From contig NZ_CP104883.1 of assembly GCF_025449335.1 (NCBI RefSeq), forward strand, positions 1,480,501 to 1,544,500: a DNA stretch of 64,000 nt, read 5' to 3'. Below the pieces are notes generated by a model. The model was not told where the DNA came from and searched no databases. It saw only the letters and a list, made by a program, of their open reading frames with translations. A program made the translations under genes and the position numbers. The first letter of the stretch is position 1. Every line of letters begins with the position of its first letter. This document shows, one piece after another, positions 36,014-44,473 of the stretch. The DNA is from Bartonella sp. HY328. Lineage in GTDB: Bacteria > Pseudomonadota > Alphaproteobacteria > Rhizobiales > Rhizobiaceae.

Positions 36014-36820
36014 TTATGATGGATTAAAAACACTGCGGATGAAGTGATTAAGAGGATTATCTGGCTCTAGCATTAATTTTATTGCTAATATTGTACATAT
36101 GATAACAAGAAGTGGTTTTATAAGTTTGGTGCCGATTTTCATGGTTAGCCTTGCGCCAATTTGCGCGCCGATAAATTGGGCCACTCCCATGACAAGGCCA
36201 ATTTTCCAATTAACGACACCAACTGCGGCAAAAGCTGCAAAACCACCAATATTAGATGAAAAATTAAGCAGCTTTGTATGGGCAGTTGCTTTTAGCATAC
36301 CAAAACCAGCAAGAGATACAAAAGCCAGCATGAAAAAAGAACCGGTGCCCGGGCCAAAAACGCCATCATAAAAGCCGATTAAAGGCGGTATTGTCATGGT
36401 AAATAAAAATTGCCCCATGCGCCGCGTGCGATCAACATCGCCTATATTGGGTTTTAATGCAAAATAAAGCGCGACGCTTACCAGTAAAATCGGTAAAAAG
36501 GCAGTTAAGACTTCTTTGGGAAGCTTGGTTGCGAGCAATGCACCTAGTAGTCCGCCAGCAAATGCTAATAATGCCTCCCACCCTTGGCTTTTAAGGTCAA
36601 CATGGCCAGCACGCGCATAAGCAATGGTTGCGGATAGTGAGCCAAAGAGTGATTGCAATTTATTGGTACCAAGCGCTGCAACCGGTGAGCCGCCAAGCCC
36701 TAGATAAAGGGCAGGTACAGTAATTAGCCCGCCGCCGCCAGCAATGGAATCAATAATACCAGCAATGAGAGCGGCTGCGATCAACATTAATGTTGTTGGA
36801 TCAAGAAGAAAATCAATCAT
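36014..36820 (-). CDS. TSUP (TauE/SafE) family membrane permease
   Basis: 268-residue inner-membrane protein with about eight hydrophobic helices and two copies of the TSUP glycine-rich motif: IAGIIDSIAGGGGLITVPAL near the N-terminus and GFYDGVFGPGTGSFFML around residues 148-164. This family moves sulfur-containing anions such as sulfite, taurine or sulfoacetate. ATG with AAGGGA upstream. No sulfonate or taurine genes adjoin it, so the substrate is open; the cysHDN operon is 20 kb away. Confidence 0.92.
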   Translation of the reverse strand: MIDFLLDPTTLMLIAAALIAGIIDSIAGGGGLITVPALYLGLGGSPVAALGTNKLQSLFGSLSATIAYARAGHVDLKSQGWEALLAFAGGLLGALLATKLPKEVLTAFLPILLVSVALYFALKPNIGDVDRTRRMGQFLFTMTIPPLIGFYDGVFGPGTGSFFMLAFVSLAGFGMLKATAHTKLLNFSSNIGGFAAFAAVGVVNWKIGLVMGVAQFIGAQIGARLTMKIGTKLIKPLLVIICTILAIKLMLEPDNPLNHFIRSVFNPS

Positions 36821-37103
36821 ATCGTTCCCTTATATAGTATGATTTCAACATTCTTCTCATGATTGAAACCTTCAACCGTTTTGCACTATTTGATGATGCT
36901 CTGCAATTTCAAAATTGCGATGGTCATTTTAATGTGATGGAGCAAACTATACGGCTAATTATTTACGGAAAAAAATATTTTTTAAAACTGATTGAACTTT
37001 TTCAAAAAATATATGTTTATAAATGGGTTACCCAATTAAATAACAGTCATTAATCAGCTATGGTTTGTTAACTGCAAAATAGCTATTTACATCGGAGCGC
37101 TTG

Positions 37104-37541
37104 ATGAGCGAAGGTTTCTTTCATAAAATTGCTAATTACTTCACTCGAAATAGTGTGGTAAGTAAAGTTGCAGGCGATCCAGCTATTGCAGCTGAGCTTC
37201 TCCTGCTGATCAAGATTATTTTTGCCGATGGTGAACGCGGCCACGCAGAAACAGAAGTTTTTGCGCAAATTGCACAGCAACAATTTGATATTCCTGCCGA
37301 TGCACTGCCTGATGTAATCCGCTATTTGGGCGATTATGGATATGAAACAACCACCGCCCAAGCCGCAGCATTGTTTAGTGATTTAGCACCTGAACGACGC
37401 ATATCATTGGTGCGTAATTTGATGGCGGTTGCCTCAGCCGATAATTATATTGATGAAAATGAAGTTGCCTTTATTGAACGCGTTAGCGCGATACTGGGTA
37501 TTAGCCCCCAAGAGGTGGATGAAATTTGGAAAAGTAATTAG
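37104..37541 (+). CDS. TerB-like protein
   Basis: 145-residue all-helical cytoplasmic protein of the TerB (tellurite resistance B)-like fold. ATG 37104 is taken (GGAG six bases upstream); the frame also has a TTG one codon earlier. Paired acidic segments IIFADGERGHAETEVF and ASADNYIDENEVAFIERV carry the D/E-rich helices that bind metal in TerB. No other ter genes lie nearby; isolated TerB-like proteins of this sort are common in alphaproteobacteria and are not tied to tellurite. Function unknown. Confidence 0.82.
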   Translation: MSEGFFHKIANYFTRNSVVSKVAGDPAIAAELLLLIKIIFADGERGHAETEVFAQIAQQQFDIPADALPDVIRYLGDYGYETTTAQAAALFSDLAPERRISLVRNLMAVASADNYIDENEVAFIERVSAILGISPQEVDEIWKSN

Positions 37542-37558
37542 GGTAGAAATCACCAGCT

Positions 37559-37663
37559 AGAGCGCATTTCGATCTGATTGGATCAGATCGGCGCTCTAAT
37601 CCATTGTTTAAACCGCGTTTTTTGTCCGAAAACCGCTTCACACTTTTCGTGAAAACGCTCTAA
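37559..37663. repeat. RIME-like dispersed intergenic repeat, copy 3
   Basis: Third copy of the element at 8019 and 25803. Here the first palindrome is perfect over its GATCTGAT / ATCAGATC arms and flanked by AGAGCGC / GCGCTCT. It sits 18 bases after the TerB-like gene and just before cobE. Confidence 0.82.
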
Positions 37664-37702
37664 TATTAGCTTCATTGTTTCACTATAAAGCCTTATGACA
37701 TA

Positions 37703-38098
37703 ATGATGTGTGATATAATTAAAAAAAAATATTGCTTAGCTGTTGGCGCCTCGTCCAAGGCTAATAATATTGATGCGGTAAAAGAATTACAACAAGCATT
37801 GGATGGACTTGAAATTCAATTCTCTTTTATTGCAACATTAGACAAGTTTCGCCATTCTGTATGGTTACCTTATCTTGAAAGCTATTTTGCGGTGCCAATT
37901 TTTCTTTTACCAATCAGTTCTTTACAAAAACATCAACCACATATTGAAAAACCTTCCATGAAGGTTTTTCAAGAAACCGGCTATTATGGTATTGCTGAGG
38001 CTTTAGCGCTTGCCGCCTTTGATGGCAATGCTAAATTGATTGTTCCTAAAACGGTTTGTTGTGGTTTCACCTATGCCATTGCGTGTGAAAATTTTTGA
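37703..38098 (+). CDS. cobE: CobE/CbiG C-terminal domain protein
   Basis: 131-residue protein matching the CbiG C-terminal/CobE family of cobalamin biosynthesis: CLAVGASSKANN opening loop, then FIATLDKFRH, VPIFLLPISSLQ, a VFQETGYYGIAEALALAAFDG helix, and KLIVPKTVCCGFTYAIA ending. In the aerobic pathway CobE is of uncertain function; in anaerobic CbiG the domain joins the C20 acetaldehyde release step. No other cob gene lies in the window. ATG 37703 or 37706; the ribosome site is weak, and a RIME-like repeat lies just upstream. Confidence 0.75.
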   Translation: MMCDIIKKKYCLAVGASSKANNIDAVKELQQALDGLEIQFSFIATLDKFRHSVWLPYLESYFAVPIFLLPISSLQKHQPHIEKPSMKVFQETGYYGIAEALALAAFDGNAKLIVPKTVCCGFTYAIACENF

Positions 38099-38280
38099 TA
38101 ATTGCACCACTGAACGTCTTGATAAGGTCAATTATTAAACTTAACCCTTTGATTAAATCAGTGTATTGCTTTTGCCGTAAATGCTAATTTCGCACGTGAT
38201 GTGATGAAGGACTAAAACGTATACTGCCTAGCCCATTCATCATGTTTCCTTAGAAAATTCTTAACGCCGTTTGGATTGGA

Positions 38281-39690
38281 TTAAAGCATTTTTCGCGGAT
38301 TCATAATACTATTTGGATCAAAGGCTAATTTTATTTTTCTCATTAAATCGATAGCGACTGGGGATTTAAAGGCGACAAGTTCTTCTCTTTTGAGTTGCCC
38401 AATACCGTGTTCTGCAGAAAATGCGCCGCCATAGCGCATGACAAGTGTATGTACATGATGATTAACATCAGCCCATTTGTTCAAAAATTCTTGGCGATCC
38501 ATGTTAATTGGTTGGGTGATATTATAATGAAGATTGCCATCGCCCATATGACCAAAGCAGACAATGCGGGCCGAAGGAATGAGAGTTTCAACCAATTCGC
38601 CTGCTTCAGCAATAAAATCAGGAATCGCAGCTACAGGCACTGAAATATCATGCTTAATAGAGCCGCCTTGTTTCTTCTGTGCTGGCGACATTTCTTCACG
38701 CATTGTCCAAAATTCGTTTTCTTGTGTTTTATTAGAGGCGATAACCGCATCTAGAATTATATTTTTTTCTAAGGTCTCGCTCAAAATATCTTCAATGAAT
38801 TGGCGTGCTTCAGCATCTGAATGAGGAGAGGAAATATCAATCAACACATACCAAGGGTAGGGGGCAGAGAATGGATCGCGACTTTTAGCATTGTAATCGA
38901 CCGTAAATTCTAGTCCTATGCGCGGCATAAGCTCAAATCCAGTCAGCATAGTACCAGCCTTATCATGGGCTATAGTAAAAAGTTGAAGTGCTTCAAAAGG
39001 TGATTTTACACCAACATAAGCAACGGCTTTGCCTCTAGGCTTTGGGTATAATTTTAGCACTGCCGCTGTAATAATACCAAGCGTACCTTCTGCACCAATG
39101 AAAAGGTCTTTTAAATCATAACCGCTATTATCTTTTTTTACTTGGCGTAAATCATCTAAAATGCGGCCATCTGGCAATACAACTTCAAGGCCAAGACATA
39201 ATTCGCGGCTATTGCCATAGGATAATACAGCAGTACCACCAGCATTAGATGATAGGTTGCCGCCAATTTGACAAGAACCTTCTGACCCGAGTGAAAGCGG
39301 AAAAAGGCGATTGGCCTCATTGGCAGCGTCCTGCACATTCTTTAAAATAACGCCGGCTTCGGCCAATATAAGATTACCCTGTACATCTATAGAGCGAATT
39401 TTATTGAGCCGCGCAAGTGAAATAATGATTTGGTTGCCACTTGTATCAGGCTGTTGGGCGCCGACGAGACCAGTATTGCCTCCTTGCGGAACAATGGCGG
39501 TTTTTGTTTCATTGGCAAGCTGCATTATTTCTGAGACTTCTTGAGTAGATTGCGGGCGTAATACAAGCGGCGTCTTGCCGTGATAAAGCCCACGCTGCTC
39601 AATCAAATAAGAGCTTAAAATATCAGGATCCGTAATTGCATTATTTATGCCCACAATAGCAACAAAGCGCTCGATTAAATCTGGTGTCAT
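38281..39690 (-). CDS. FAD-linked D-2-hydroxyacid dehydrogenase (GlcD/D2HGDH family)
   Basis: 469-residue cytoplasmic flavoenzyme of the FAD_binding_4/FAD-oxidase_C family. The FAD-binding PCMH part shows VLRPQSTQEVSEIM, VPQGGNTGLVGAQ and GGNLSSNAGGTAVLSYGN (up to about residue 190), then FIGAEGTLGIITA. The C-terminal catalytic domain carries FGHMGDGNLHYNI (metal-binding His) and GGAFSAEHGIGQLKRE. Best match is D-2-hydroxyglutarate dehydrogenase; D-lactate dehydrogenase is the alternative. AGAGGT precedes the ATG. It is monocistronic. Confidence 0.9.
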   Translation of the reverse strand: MTPDLIERFVAIVGINNAITDPDILSSYLIEQRGLYHGKTPLVLRPQSTQEVSEIMQLANETKTAIVPQGGNTGLVGAQQPDTSGNQIIISLARLNKIRSIDVQGNLILAEAGVILKNVQDAANEANRLFPLSLGSEGSCQIGGNLSSNAGGTAVLSYGNSRELCLGLEVVLPDGRILDDLRQVKKDNSGYDLKDLFIGAEGTLGIITAAVLKLYPKPRGKAVAYVGVKSPFEALQLFTIAHDKAGTMLTGFELMPRIGLEFTVDYNAKSRDPFSAPYPWYVLIDISSPHSDAEARQFIEDILSETLEKNIILDAVIASNKTQENEFWTMREEMSPAQKKQGGSIKHDISVPVAAIPDFIAEAGELVETLIPSARIVCFGHMGDGNLHYNITQPINMDRQEFLNKWADVNHHVHTLVMRYGGAFSAEHGIGQLKREELVAFKSPVAIDLMRKIKLAFDPNSIMNPRKML

Positions 39691-39905
39691 GTTTTACCTC
39701 TTGAATCAAAAAAGTTGCTAATATTGGCACAGCTGCCAGCGTTTAAAGTAGTTATGATAAAGTTATATGAAAAGCGTTGACTTTAACAGTAATTAAAATT
39801 TCTTAAAAAGATTTTTACTCTCACCGCACCAAGTTTTTGATCCTCGACGGGCTTTCAGCTTTTATACAAACAAGGTGAAAAGTTAAAAACACCCATTAAA
39901 ATTAT

Positions 39906-40055
39906 TTGCCAAGTGAAGAGGCAAGTGAACAGCCAAGTAGTTTCGGCTTGTTAATAGGCTTAGCCAACTTTTCTCTATATCTAACCGTTTTTATTATCAT
40001 TAGTGCTTTAAGCTTATGGCTTGGTATAGATGGTATTTTTAGTAAGGGGGCATAA
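39906..40055 (+). CDS. possible small membrane protein, 49 aa
   Basis: A frame from a TTG to TAA reading a polar acidic start (MPSEEASEQPSSFG) and one strong hydrophobic helix (LLIGLANFSLYLTVFIIISA...), then a short end. The pattern is what real single-helix proteins look like, but the start codon is weak and no ribosome site is clear. It lies in the 428-base gap between the dehydrogenase and atpF; the rest of that gap shows only the atpF terminator. Confidence 0.3.
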   Translation: MPSEEASEQPSSFGLLIGLANFSLYLTVFIIISALSLWLGIDGIFSKGA

Positions 40056-40077
40056 AATAGTGTTTATAAAAGCAAAA

Positions 40078-40098
40078 AAGCCGCCCAGTGGGCGGCTT
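40078..40098 (-). terminator. terminator of the ATP synthase F0 operon
   Basis: Perfect 9-pair GC-rich stem AAGCCGCCC / GGGCGGCTT with a 3-base loop, and TTTTTT next on the minus strand; 21 bases beyond the atpF stop. Confidence 0.92.
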
Positions 40099-40118
40099 AT
40101 TATTTGAGAAAAACAAAC

Positions 40119-40598
40119 TTAATTAAGTTTTGTTTTTACCTGCTCAAGCGAATTATGAAACAATTTATCTGATTTATTGCTATCTAATTCTTCGCTAATT
40201 ATTTTTCCAGCAGCTGCGATTGCAATGTCAACTGCTTTTGAACGTACTGCAGCAATTGCATCGGCTTCAGCAAGAGAAATTTTTTGCTCGGCCAAACGAT
40301 TGCGGCGCTCTACATATTCTTCGGTCTTGCGACGTGCATCTTCAGTTAATGCTACTGCTTCGCGTTGCGCAACTGCAATAATGTCTGCGGCTTCCTTTTC
40401 CGCTTCAGAACGCTTGCGCTGATATTCTGCTAAAAGCTGCTGAGCGTCTTCACGTAGGCGGCGGGCATCTTCCAATTCAGAAGAAATGCGTTCCGAACGT
40501 GCATCCAACGCTTTGCCAATCCAACTAGGAACTTTTAAATAGGCTAGAATGGCCAAAAAAAGTATAAGCGCAATAAGGGCCCAAAAAGTATCGGTCAT
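40119..40598 (-). CDS. atpF: ATP synthase F0 subunit b
   Basis: 159-residue peripheral stalk subunit. One N-terminal membrane helix (about residues 3-22, WALIALILFLAILAYL) is followed by a long charged coiled coil (about 30-150) that reaches to F1. AGGAGAACAT precedes ATG; 12 bases separate it from atpF'. Last gene of the F0 operon, with a strong terminator after it. As in other alphaproteobacteria it forms a heterodimer stalk with b'. Confidence 0.95.
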   Translation of the reverse strand: MTDTFWALIALILFLAILAYLKVPSWIGKALDARSERISSELEDARRLREDAQQLLAEYQRKRSEAEKEAADIIAVAQREAVALTEDARRKTEEYVERRNRLAEQKISLAEADAIAAVRSKAVDIAIAAAGKIISEELDSNKSDKLFHNSLEQVKTKLN

Positions 40599-40610
40599 TA
40601 TGTTCTCCTA

Positions 40611-41171
40611 TTATTCGCTTACGGATTTAACGGCTTTAGATAAAGAATCAGCAGTTGCTTCGCTGCCAATAAAATCTTGAACAATTTGCTGCGCGGTATC
40701 GGCTGCTATTTGGCCAACATCTTGCATTGCACGGTCTTTAATATCACCAATGCGCTTTTCTGCTGCAGCTAATTTTTCTTCTAATTCAGCTTCTACGGTT
40801 TTACGTTCCCGTTCAGCCTTAGCTTTTGCTTCATCATTAGCAGCTTGTGCAATAACAAGGCCTCTTGCGCGTGCCTCTGAAAGTTCTTTTTCATAGGCGC
40901 TAACAGCAGCATCTGCTTCTTGTTTCATACGGGCTGCTTGATCTAAATCAGATGCAATACGATCGCGTCTATTTTCAATGACAGAACCGATGCGTGGAAC
41001 AGCAACTCTTGCAATAAAAATATAAAAAAGACCAAAACAAATGATCAACCAAAAAAGATGGGATGCAAAATAGGTCGAATCAAAGGGAGGGAAACTGCTG
41101 CCACCATGCCCAGCTGAGGCATGCTCTGCGGTGGATTCAACGCCTTGTGCAAAAGCTGAGGACACGAACAT
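40611..41171 (-). CDS. atpF': ATP synthase F0 subunit b' (AtpG)
   Basis: 186-residue second stalk subunit. ATG 41171 is chosen because the family begins MFVSxAFAQ; an ATG three codons earlier lies too close to the AAGG ribosome site. After a polar His/Gly-rich stretch a single helix (about 40-58, HLFWLIICFGLFYIFIA) leads into a coiled coil to the end. Presence of separate b and b' subunits is typical of photosynthetic and alphaproteobacterial ATP synthases. It follows atpE after a 113-base gap that holds a perfect hairpin. Confidence 0.93.
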   Translation of the reverse strand: MFVSSAFAQGVESTAEHASAGHGGSSFPPFDSTYFASHLFWLIICFGLFYIFIARVAVPRIGSVIENRRDRIASDLDQAARMKQEADAAVSAYEKELSEARARGLVIAQAANDEAKAKAERERKTVEAELEEKLAAAEKRIGDIKDRAMQDVGQIAADTAQQIVQDFIGSEATADSLSKAVKSVSE

Positions 41172-41251
41172 CCAATTCATCCTTCATAGAAGCAATAAAC
41201 CTTAATCGGCTTATCGAAGTGTAATCTGATACAATCTGGAACTATAGCTTA

Positions 41252-41283
41252 AAAGATGTGCCCAAATTAAAGGGCACATCTTT
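41252..41283 (-). other. perfect hairpin between atpE and atpF'
   Basis: Twelve-pair perfect stem AAAGATGTGCCC / GGGCACATCTTT with an 8-base A/T loop, 10 bases after the atpE stop. On the transcribed strand it is followed by only a few T, so it could be a partial terminator or an mRNA-end stabiliser that raises the yield of the c subunit relative to the stalk subunits. Confidence 0.75.
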
Positions 41284-41293
41284 AAAAGTGTGA

Positions 41294-41518
41294 TTATGCG
41301 AACAGAAGAATAAGAGCAACGAGCAATGAGAAAATGCCCAAAGCTTCTGTCACAGCAAAACCAAATACAAGGCGGCCGAACTGGCTGTCAGCAGCTGATG
41401 GGTTGCGCAATGCACCTGAAAGGTAGCTACCGAAGATGTTGCCAAGACCAAGAGCTGTTCCTGCCATACCAAAACAGGCTAGACCGGCGCCGATGTATTT
41501 TGCTGCTTCCGCTTCCAT
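41294..41518 (-). CDS. atpE: ATP synthase F0 subunit c
   Basis: 74-residue proteolipid of the proton-driven rotor ring. Two hydrophobic helices joined by the conserved polar loop ALRNPSA (RNP at about 38-40). The essential proton-binding carboxylate is Glu58 in FAVTEALGIFSL. Glycine-rich helix 1 (GMAGTALGLGNIFG) as expected. Ribosome site AAGGAGAAT is strong. Third gene of the operon; many copies of c are needed per complex, which fits the hairpin downstream. Confidence 0.97.
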   Translation of the reverse strand: MEAEAAKYIGAGLACFGMAGTALGLGNIFGSYLSGALRNPSAADSQFGRLVFGFAVTEALGIFSLLVALILLFA

Positions 41519-41591
41519 AAAATTCTCCTTTGAATAAAGCGCGTATGTGGTTTATGCGCATATTGGAATGTGGCGGTGGACCGCCGGTTGG

Positions 41592-42335
41592 TTAGTGACC
41601 AGGATGCACTGCATCATTGAGATACATACAGGTCAATACTGTGAACACATATGCTTGCAAGAATGCAACCAAAAATTCAAGTGCTGTAATAGCGACATTC
41701 ATTACCAAAGGCAAGATGGCGCCGCCAAAACCAATTGGCCCCATTGCAGCTAAGCCAACGCAAAAACCTGCAAACACTTTCAATGTAATGTGTCCTGCCA
41801 ACATATTGGCGAACAAACGAACTGAAAGGCTGATGGGACGAGATAAAAATGAAATAACTTCAATAACTGTAACGATTGGCACAATGATCGCTGGCACGCC
41901 CTTAGGGACGAAGAGTTTGAAAAATCCAAAGCCATGCTTAAACACGCCATAAAATACGACGGTCAATATAACCAACATAGCTAAGCCAAAGGTGATCATA
42001 ATTTGTGTTGTAACGGTGTAGAAGTAAGGGAAAAGACCAATGAAATTGGCAATTAACACGAACATAAACAAGGAAAATACAAGTGGGAAAAACCGCATGC
42101 CTTGTGTTCCAGCAGATTCGCGCAGGGTATTTGCAACAAATTCATAAGCCATTTCTGAAACTGATTGACCGCGTGTTGGCACAAGGCCACGACTTGATGA
42201 GGTCAAAAGCAAAAATGCTGCTGAGGCGACAATAGTTATAACCATAAAAAGGGATACATTGGTAAATGATAAATTCCAACTACCGATATTAATATGGATC
42301 AGATCTATTATTTGAAACTGATGAATAGGATCCAA
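41592..42335 (-). CDS. atpB: ATP synthase F0 subunit a, TTG start
   Basis: 247-residue membrane subunit forming the proton half-channels. The essential Arg is in SVRLFANMLAGH (about residues 171-182). About six helices, ending in FLQAYVFTVLTCMYLNDAVHP, the family C-terminus. The start codon is TTG, not ATG: AAGGAGG lies five bases upstream and the family N-terminus (MDPIHQFQI) begins there. This is an unusual start for a core energy gene and may hold down synthesis of a relative to c. It follows atpI after 39 bases. Confidence 0.96.
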   Translation of the reverse strand: MDPIHQFQIIDLIHINIGSWNLSFTNVSLFMVITIVASAAFLLLTSSSRGLVPTRGQSVSEMAYEFVANTLRESAGTQGMRFFPLVFSLFMFVLIANFIGLFPYFYTVTTQIMITFGLAMLVILTVVFYGVFKHGFGFFKLFVPKGVPAIIVPIVTVIEVISFLSRPISLSVRLFANMLAGHITLKVFAGFCVGLAAMGPIGFGGAILPLVMNVAITALEFLVAFLQAYVFTVLTCMYLNDAVHPGH

Positions 42336-42374
42336 CGTTGCCTCCTTAATGAGCAGTCAAATCAGCCTTGCGGC

Positions 42375-42755
42375 TTAATTATCTTTATCTTTATTCTGCT
42401 TGCCGATAGAGTTTTCATCCATCATACCAACAGAACGTAATACATTCATAACGCCAGCAGCAAATCCTAGAAAGAGAAAAACAATTAATCCCCAAGGATT
42501 TGTACCAATTAATTGATCAAAGCCAAGACCTAAAACAACGCCGACAACAATGGCTGCTAAAAACTCACTAGAAAGTTTTATCGCATAGCTTGTATTCGGT
42601 GGTGTTTTCTCTGGTTCTGGTTGTTTAAACGCTCCTTTTTGGATCAAAGCCTGTTCTAGGCGATGTTTGCGCTCATCCAAATCCATCATATCAGAGTGTT
42701 GATGCTCATCAATGGCGTCACTGTTTGGCTTGTCAGGCTGATTCCCTTTGGCCAT
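42375..42755 (-). CDS. atpI: ATP synthase protein I
   Basis: 126-residue small membrane protein that helps c-ring assembly. An acidic/basic N-terminal half (about 1-65) is followed by two helices (about 70-88 and 92-112; LAAIVVGVVLGLGFDQLIG, GLIVFLFLGFAAGVMNVLR), as usual for AtpI in alphaproteobacteria. GGGGA precedes ATG. First gene of the F0 operon, so the promoter should lie in the 42756-43090 gap. Confidence 0.9.
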   Translation of the reverse strand: MAKGNQPDKPNSDAIDEHQHSDMMDLDERKHRLEQALIQKGAFKQPEPEKTPPNTSYAIKLSSEFLAAIVVGVVLGLGFDQLIGTNPWGLIVFLFLGFAAGVMNVLRSVGMMDENSIGKQNKDKDN

Positions 42756-43090
42756 AAATGTCCCCTATTAATGAGTGGCAACGTACTAACTTTAACCTTT
42801 TAGGTTGCGCGCAACATATTGTTACTGGAGCAATTCGTCAAGACTTGAAAATAGCCCTAACACAGAGAAAGTCCTAGTTTTTTGGCTGTTAGATCTTAAA
42901 ATCACAGTAAATGGTTTTGCTAAAAGCAAATTGTGTCCATAATTTTGCCAAAAATTTAAATTTCTTCTTTCAAAGATCAAGTCTATTGAAGAATTTTTGC
43001 GCCTGAAAATGAAAGACTCAGTCGCTGGGCCTTGGCGTTAATGCTTATTTTAGCAGGGTATTTAATGATTCTATTGCATGATAAAATAGT
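42756..43090. other. promoter region of the F0 operon with a hydrophobic remnant frame
   Basis: No intact gene. On the plus strand 42993-43109 reads 38 open codons after a TGA, with one hydrophobic helix (RWALALMLILAGYLMILLHD). The first possible codon is ATT and there is no ribosome site, so it may be the end of a decayed membrane-protein gene. The atpI promoter should be here, but I could not place it. Confidence 0.35.
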
Positions 43091-43122
43091 AAAAGACACC
43101 AAAATTTAGTTTGGTATCTTTT
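43091..43122 (-). terminator. terminator of the SleB-type gene
   Basis: AAAAGACACCAAA / TTTGGTATCTTTT stem with one C-A mismatch and a 6-base loop, T-rich on the minus strand, 65 bases after the stop. It could work in both directions. Confidence 0.6.
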
Positions 43123-43186
43123 GTTATCTATGATTGGATTTTATCCTAAAATATTTTGCGTAATAAGTGCTAATGAGCGCTAATTA

Positions 43187-44473
43187 TTAGCCCCAGCCGC
43201 CATTTTTGGTACGGTAAAAAATATGAAGGCCAATTTTTTCCATCTTATACATTGAGCTTGCCCAATTAGGGCGTACATAGGAGGCATGGTAATGAGTGGA
43301 AGAACCAACATCTGGCAACCAAATTTGGCCTGCTGAAACTGCCTTAGCAATATCTTGGGCGATGCGCCAATGACGTTTTTCGGTGACAAGATGCTTTTTA
43401 CCATCGCAGGCAAAAGAAAATTGGCAGCGATTGCGCCAGTTTACATTTTGATAGACAACACCACATATTGTATTAGGATAAGAAGGATTTCTGACACGGT
43501 TTAGAACGACCTGAGCTACTGCAGCCTGACCTTTAATTGTTTCGCCACGTGCTTCAAAATAAATTGCCTCAGCAAGGCATTTTTGTTCTTTTGCCGTAAA
43601 TGAAGATGCAGGCAATGGAGTTGCTGCCCATGCATGGTCCTTTGGACCAATAGGTGGGATAAAGCGTCCAGCAGTTTTATCCGCATCGGTCAAAATAGAA
43701 TCAAATGGCGATTCCTTAGCTGTCCCTGCATTGCTTGGTGCATAGCCAAGAGCGAGAATGTCTGGCTTATCATTGGTAACTAAAGATGCCAACATTTCTG
43801 GCACTGGAAGTTTTGGGAGTTCCTTGCGTTTTGGTACCGGAATGATTCCTAATGCAATTTGGAATTGGCCCTTAGCTTTCTCAGGTGGAACAAGGCGCGC
43901 TATATGTTTTTGCTCCAATTGGGACATTGCAGGCAATTTTATCGAGCGATCTATTTGTGTGCCTGCTAGTACAAGACGCAAATCCCCTGATTTGCGTGGC
44001 ATGAAAGCTTGCTTGGCATGAGTATTTATGCGTTGTTCATTGGAAACGGAGCTTACCAAATCACCATCAAGTTTTGGCTCCAATAATAAACTATTTGCTA
44101 GTCCCTCACTCAGCTTTACTTTTTCATTAAACCGTTGGCGACTTGCTTCCAATGTAGCAACTGTATCATTTTGTAAAATACGATCAGACTTTTTATTCGC
44201 TGCAACTGTCGCAGAACTTACGAGAAGTGTCGTATTGGCTGCAATAAGTGGAGTGGTCATCTGCCTTTGTAGCGTTGACATGCCGACAATAGAAATTCCA
44301 GCGCCAAGTATGAGCGGAAAAATATAGCGGGTGGGGGAGCGTTTTTCAGGCAGCATTAAAGGTGCCTCGTAATAACGCCCTTCTGGCAAATGATAGCTGG
44401 CAGGGGCAGTAAGTTGGTATAACTGATGATTCTTAGGCGATTGGCGGCCAAAAAAGTTTTGAATAATGCTCAC
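43187..44473 (-). CDS. SleB-type cell wall hydrolase
   Basis: 428 residues. A GTG start; a single membrane helix (about 51-66, YIFPLILGAGISIVGM) anchors it. A long, low-complexity periplasmic linker (about 75-300) precedes the C-terminal Hydrolase_2 (SleB/CwlJ) domain: CLAEAIYFEARGE with the catalytic Glu, GQAAVAQVVLNRV, then TICGVVYQN, CQFSFACDG and the GSSTHYHASYVRP motif. These enzymes cut peptidoglycan glycan strands as lytic transglycosylases; in alphaproteobacteria they act in growth or division. It is monocistronic. Confidence 0.92.
   Translation of the reverse strand: MSIIQNFFGRQSPKNHQLYQLTAPASYHLPEGRYYEAPLMLPEKRSPTRYIFPLILGAGISIVGMSTLQRQMTTPLIAANTTLLVSSATVAANKKSDRILQNDTVATLEASRQRFNEKVKLSEGLANSLLLEPKLDGDLVSSVSNEQRINTHAKQAFMPRKSGDLRLVLAGTQIDRSIKLPAMSQLEQKHIARLVPPEKAKGQFQIALGIIPVPKRKELPKLPVPEMLASLVTNDKPDILALGYAPSNAGTAKESPFDSILTDADKTAGRFIPPIGPKDHAWAATPLPASSFTAKEQKCLAEAIYFEARGETIKGQAAVAQVVLNRVRNPSYPNTICGVVYQNVNWRNRCQFSFACDGKKHLVTEKRHWRIAQDIAKAVSAGQIWLPDVGSSTHYHASYVRPNWASSMYKMEKIGLHIFYRTKNGGWG

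Noticed and set aside
36859..37053. 64-aa plus-strand frame before the TerB-like gene
   Set aside because: No ribosome site, no recognisable pattern, AT-rich chance frame.
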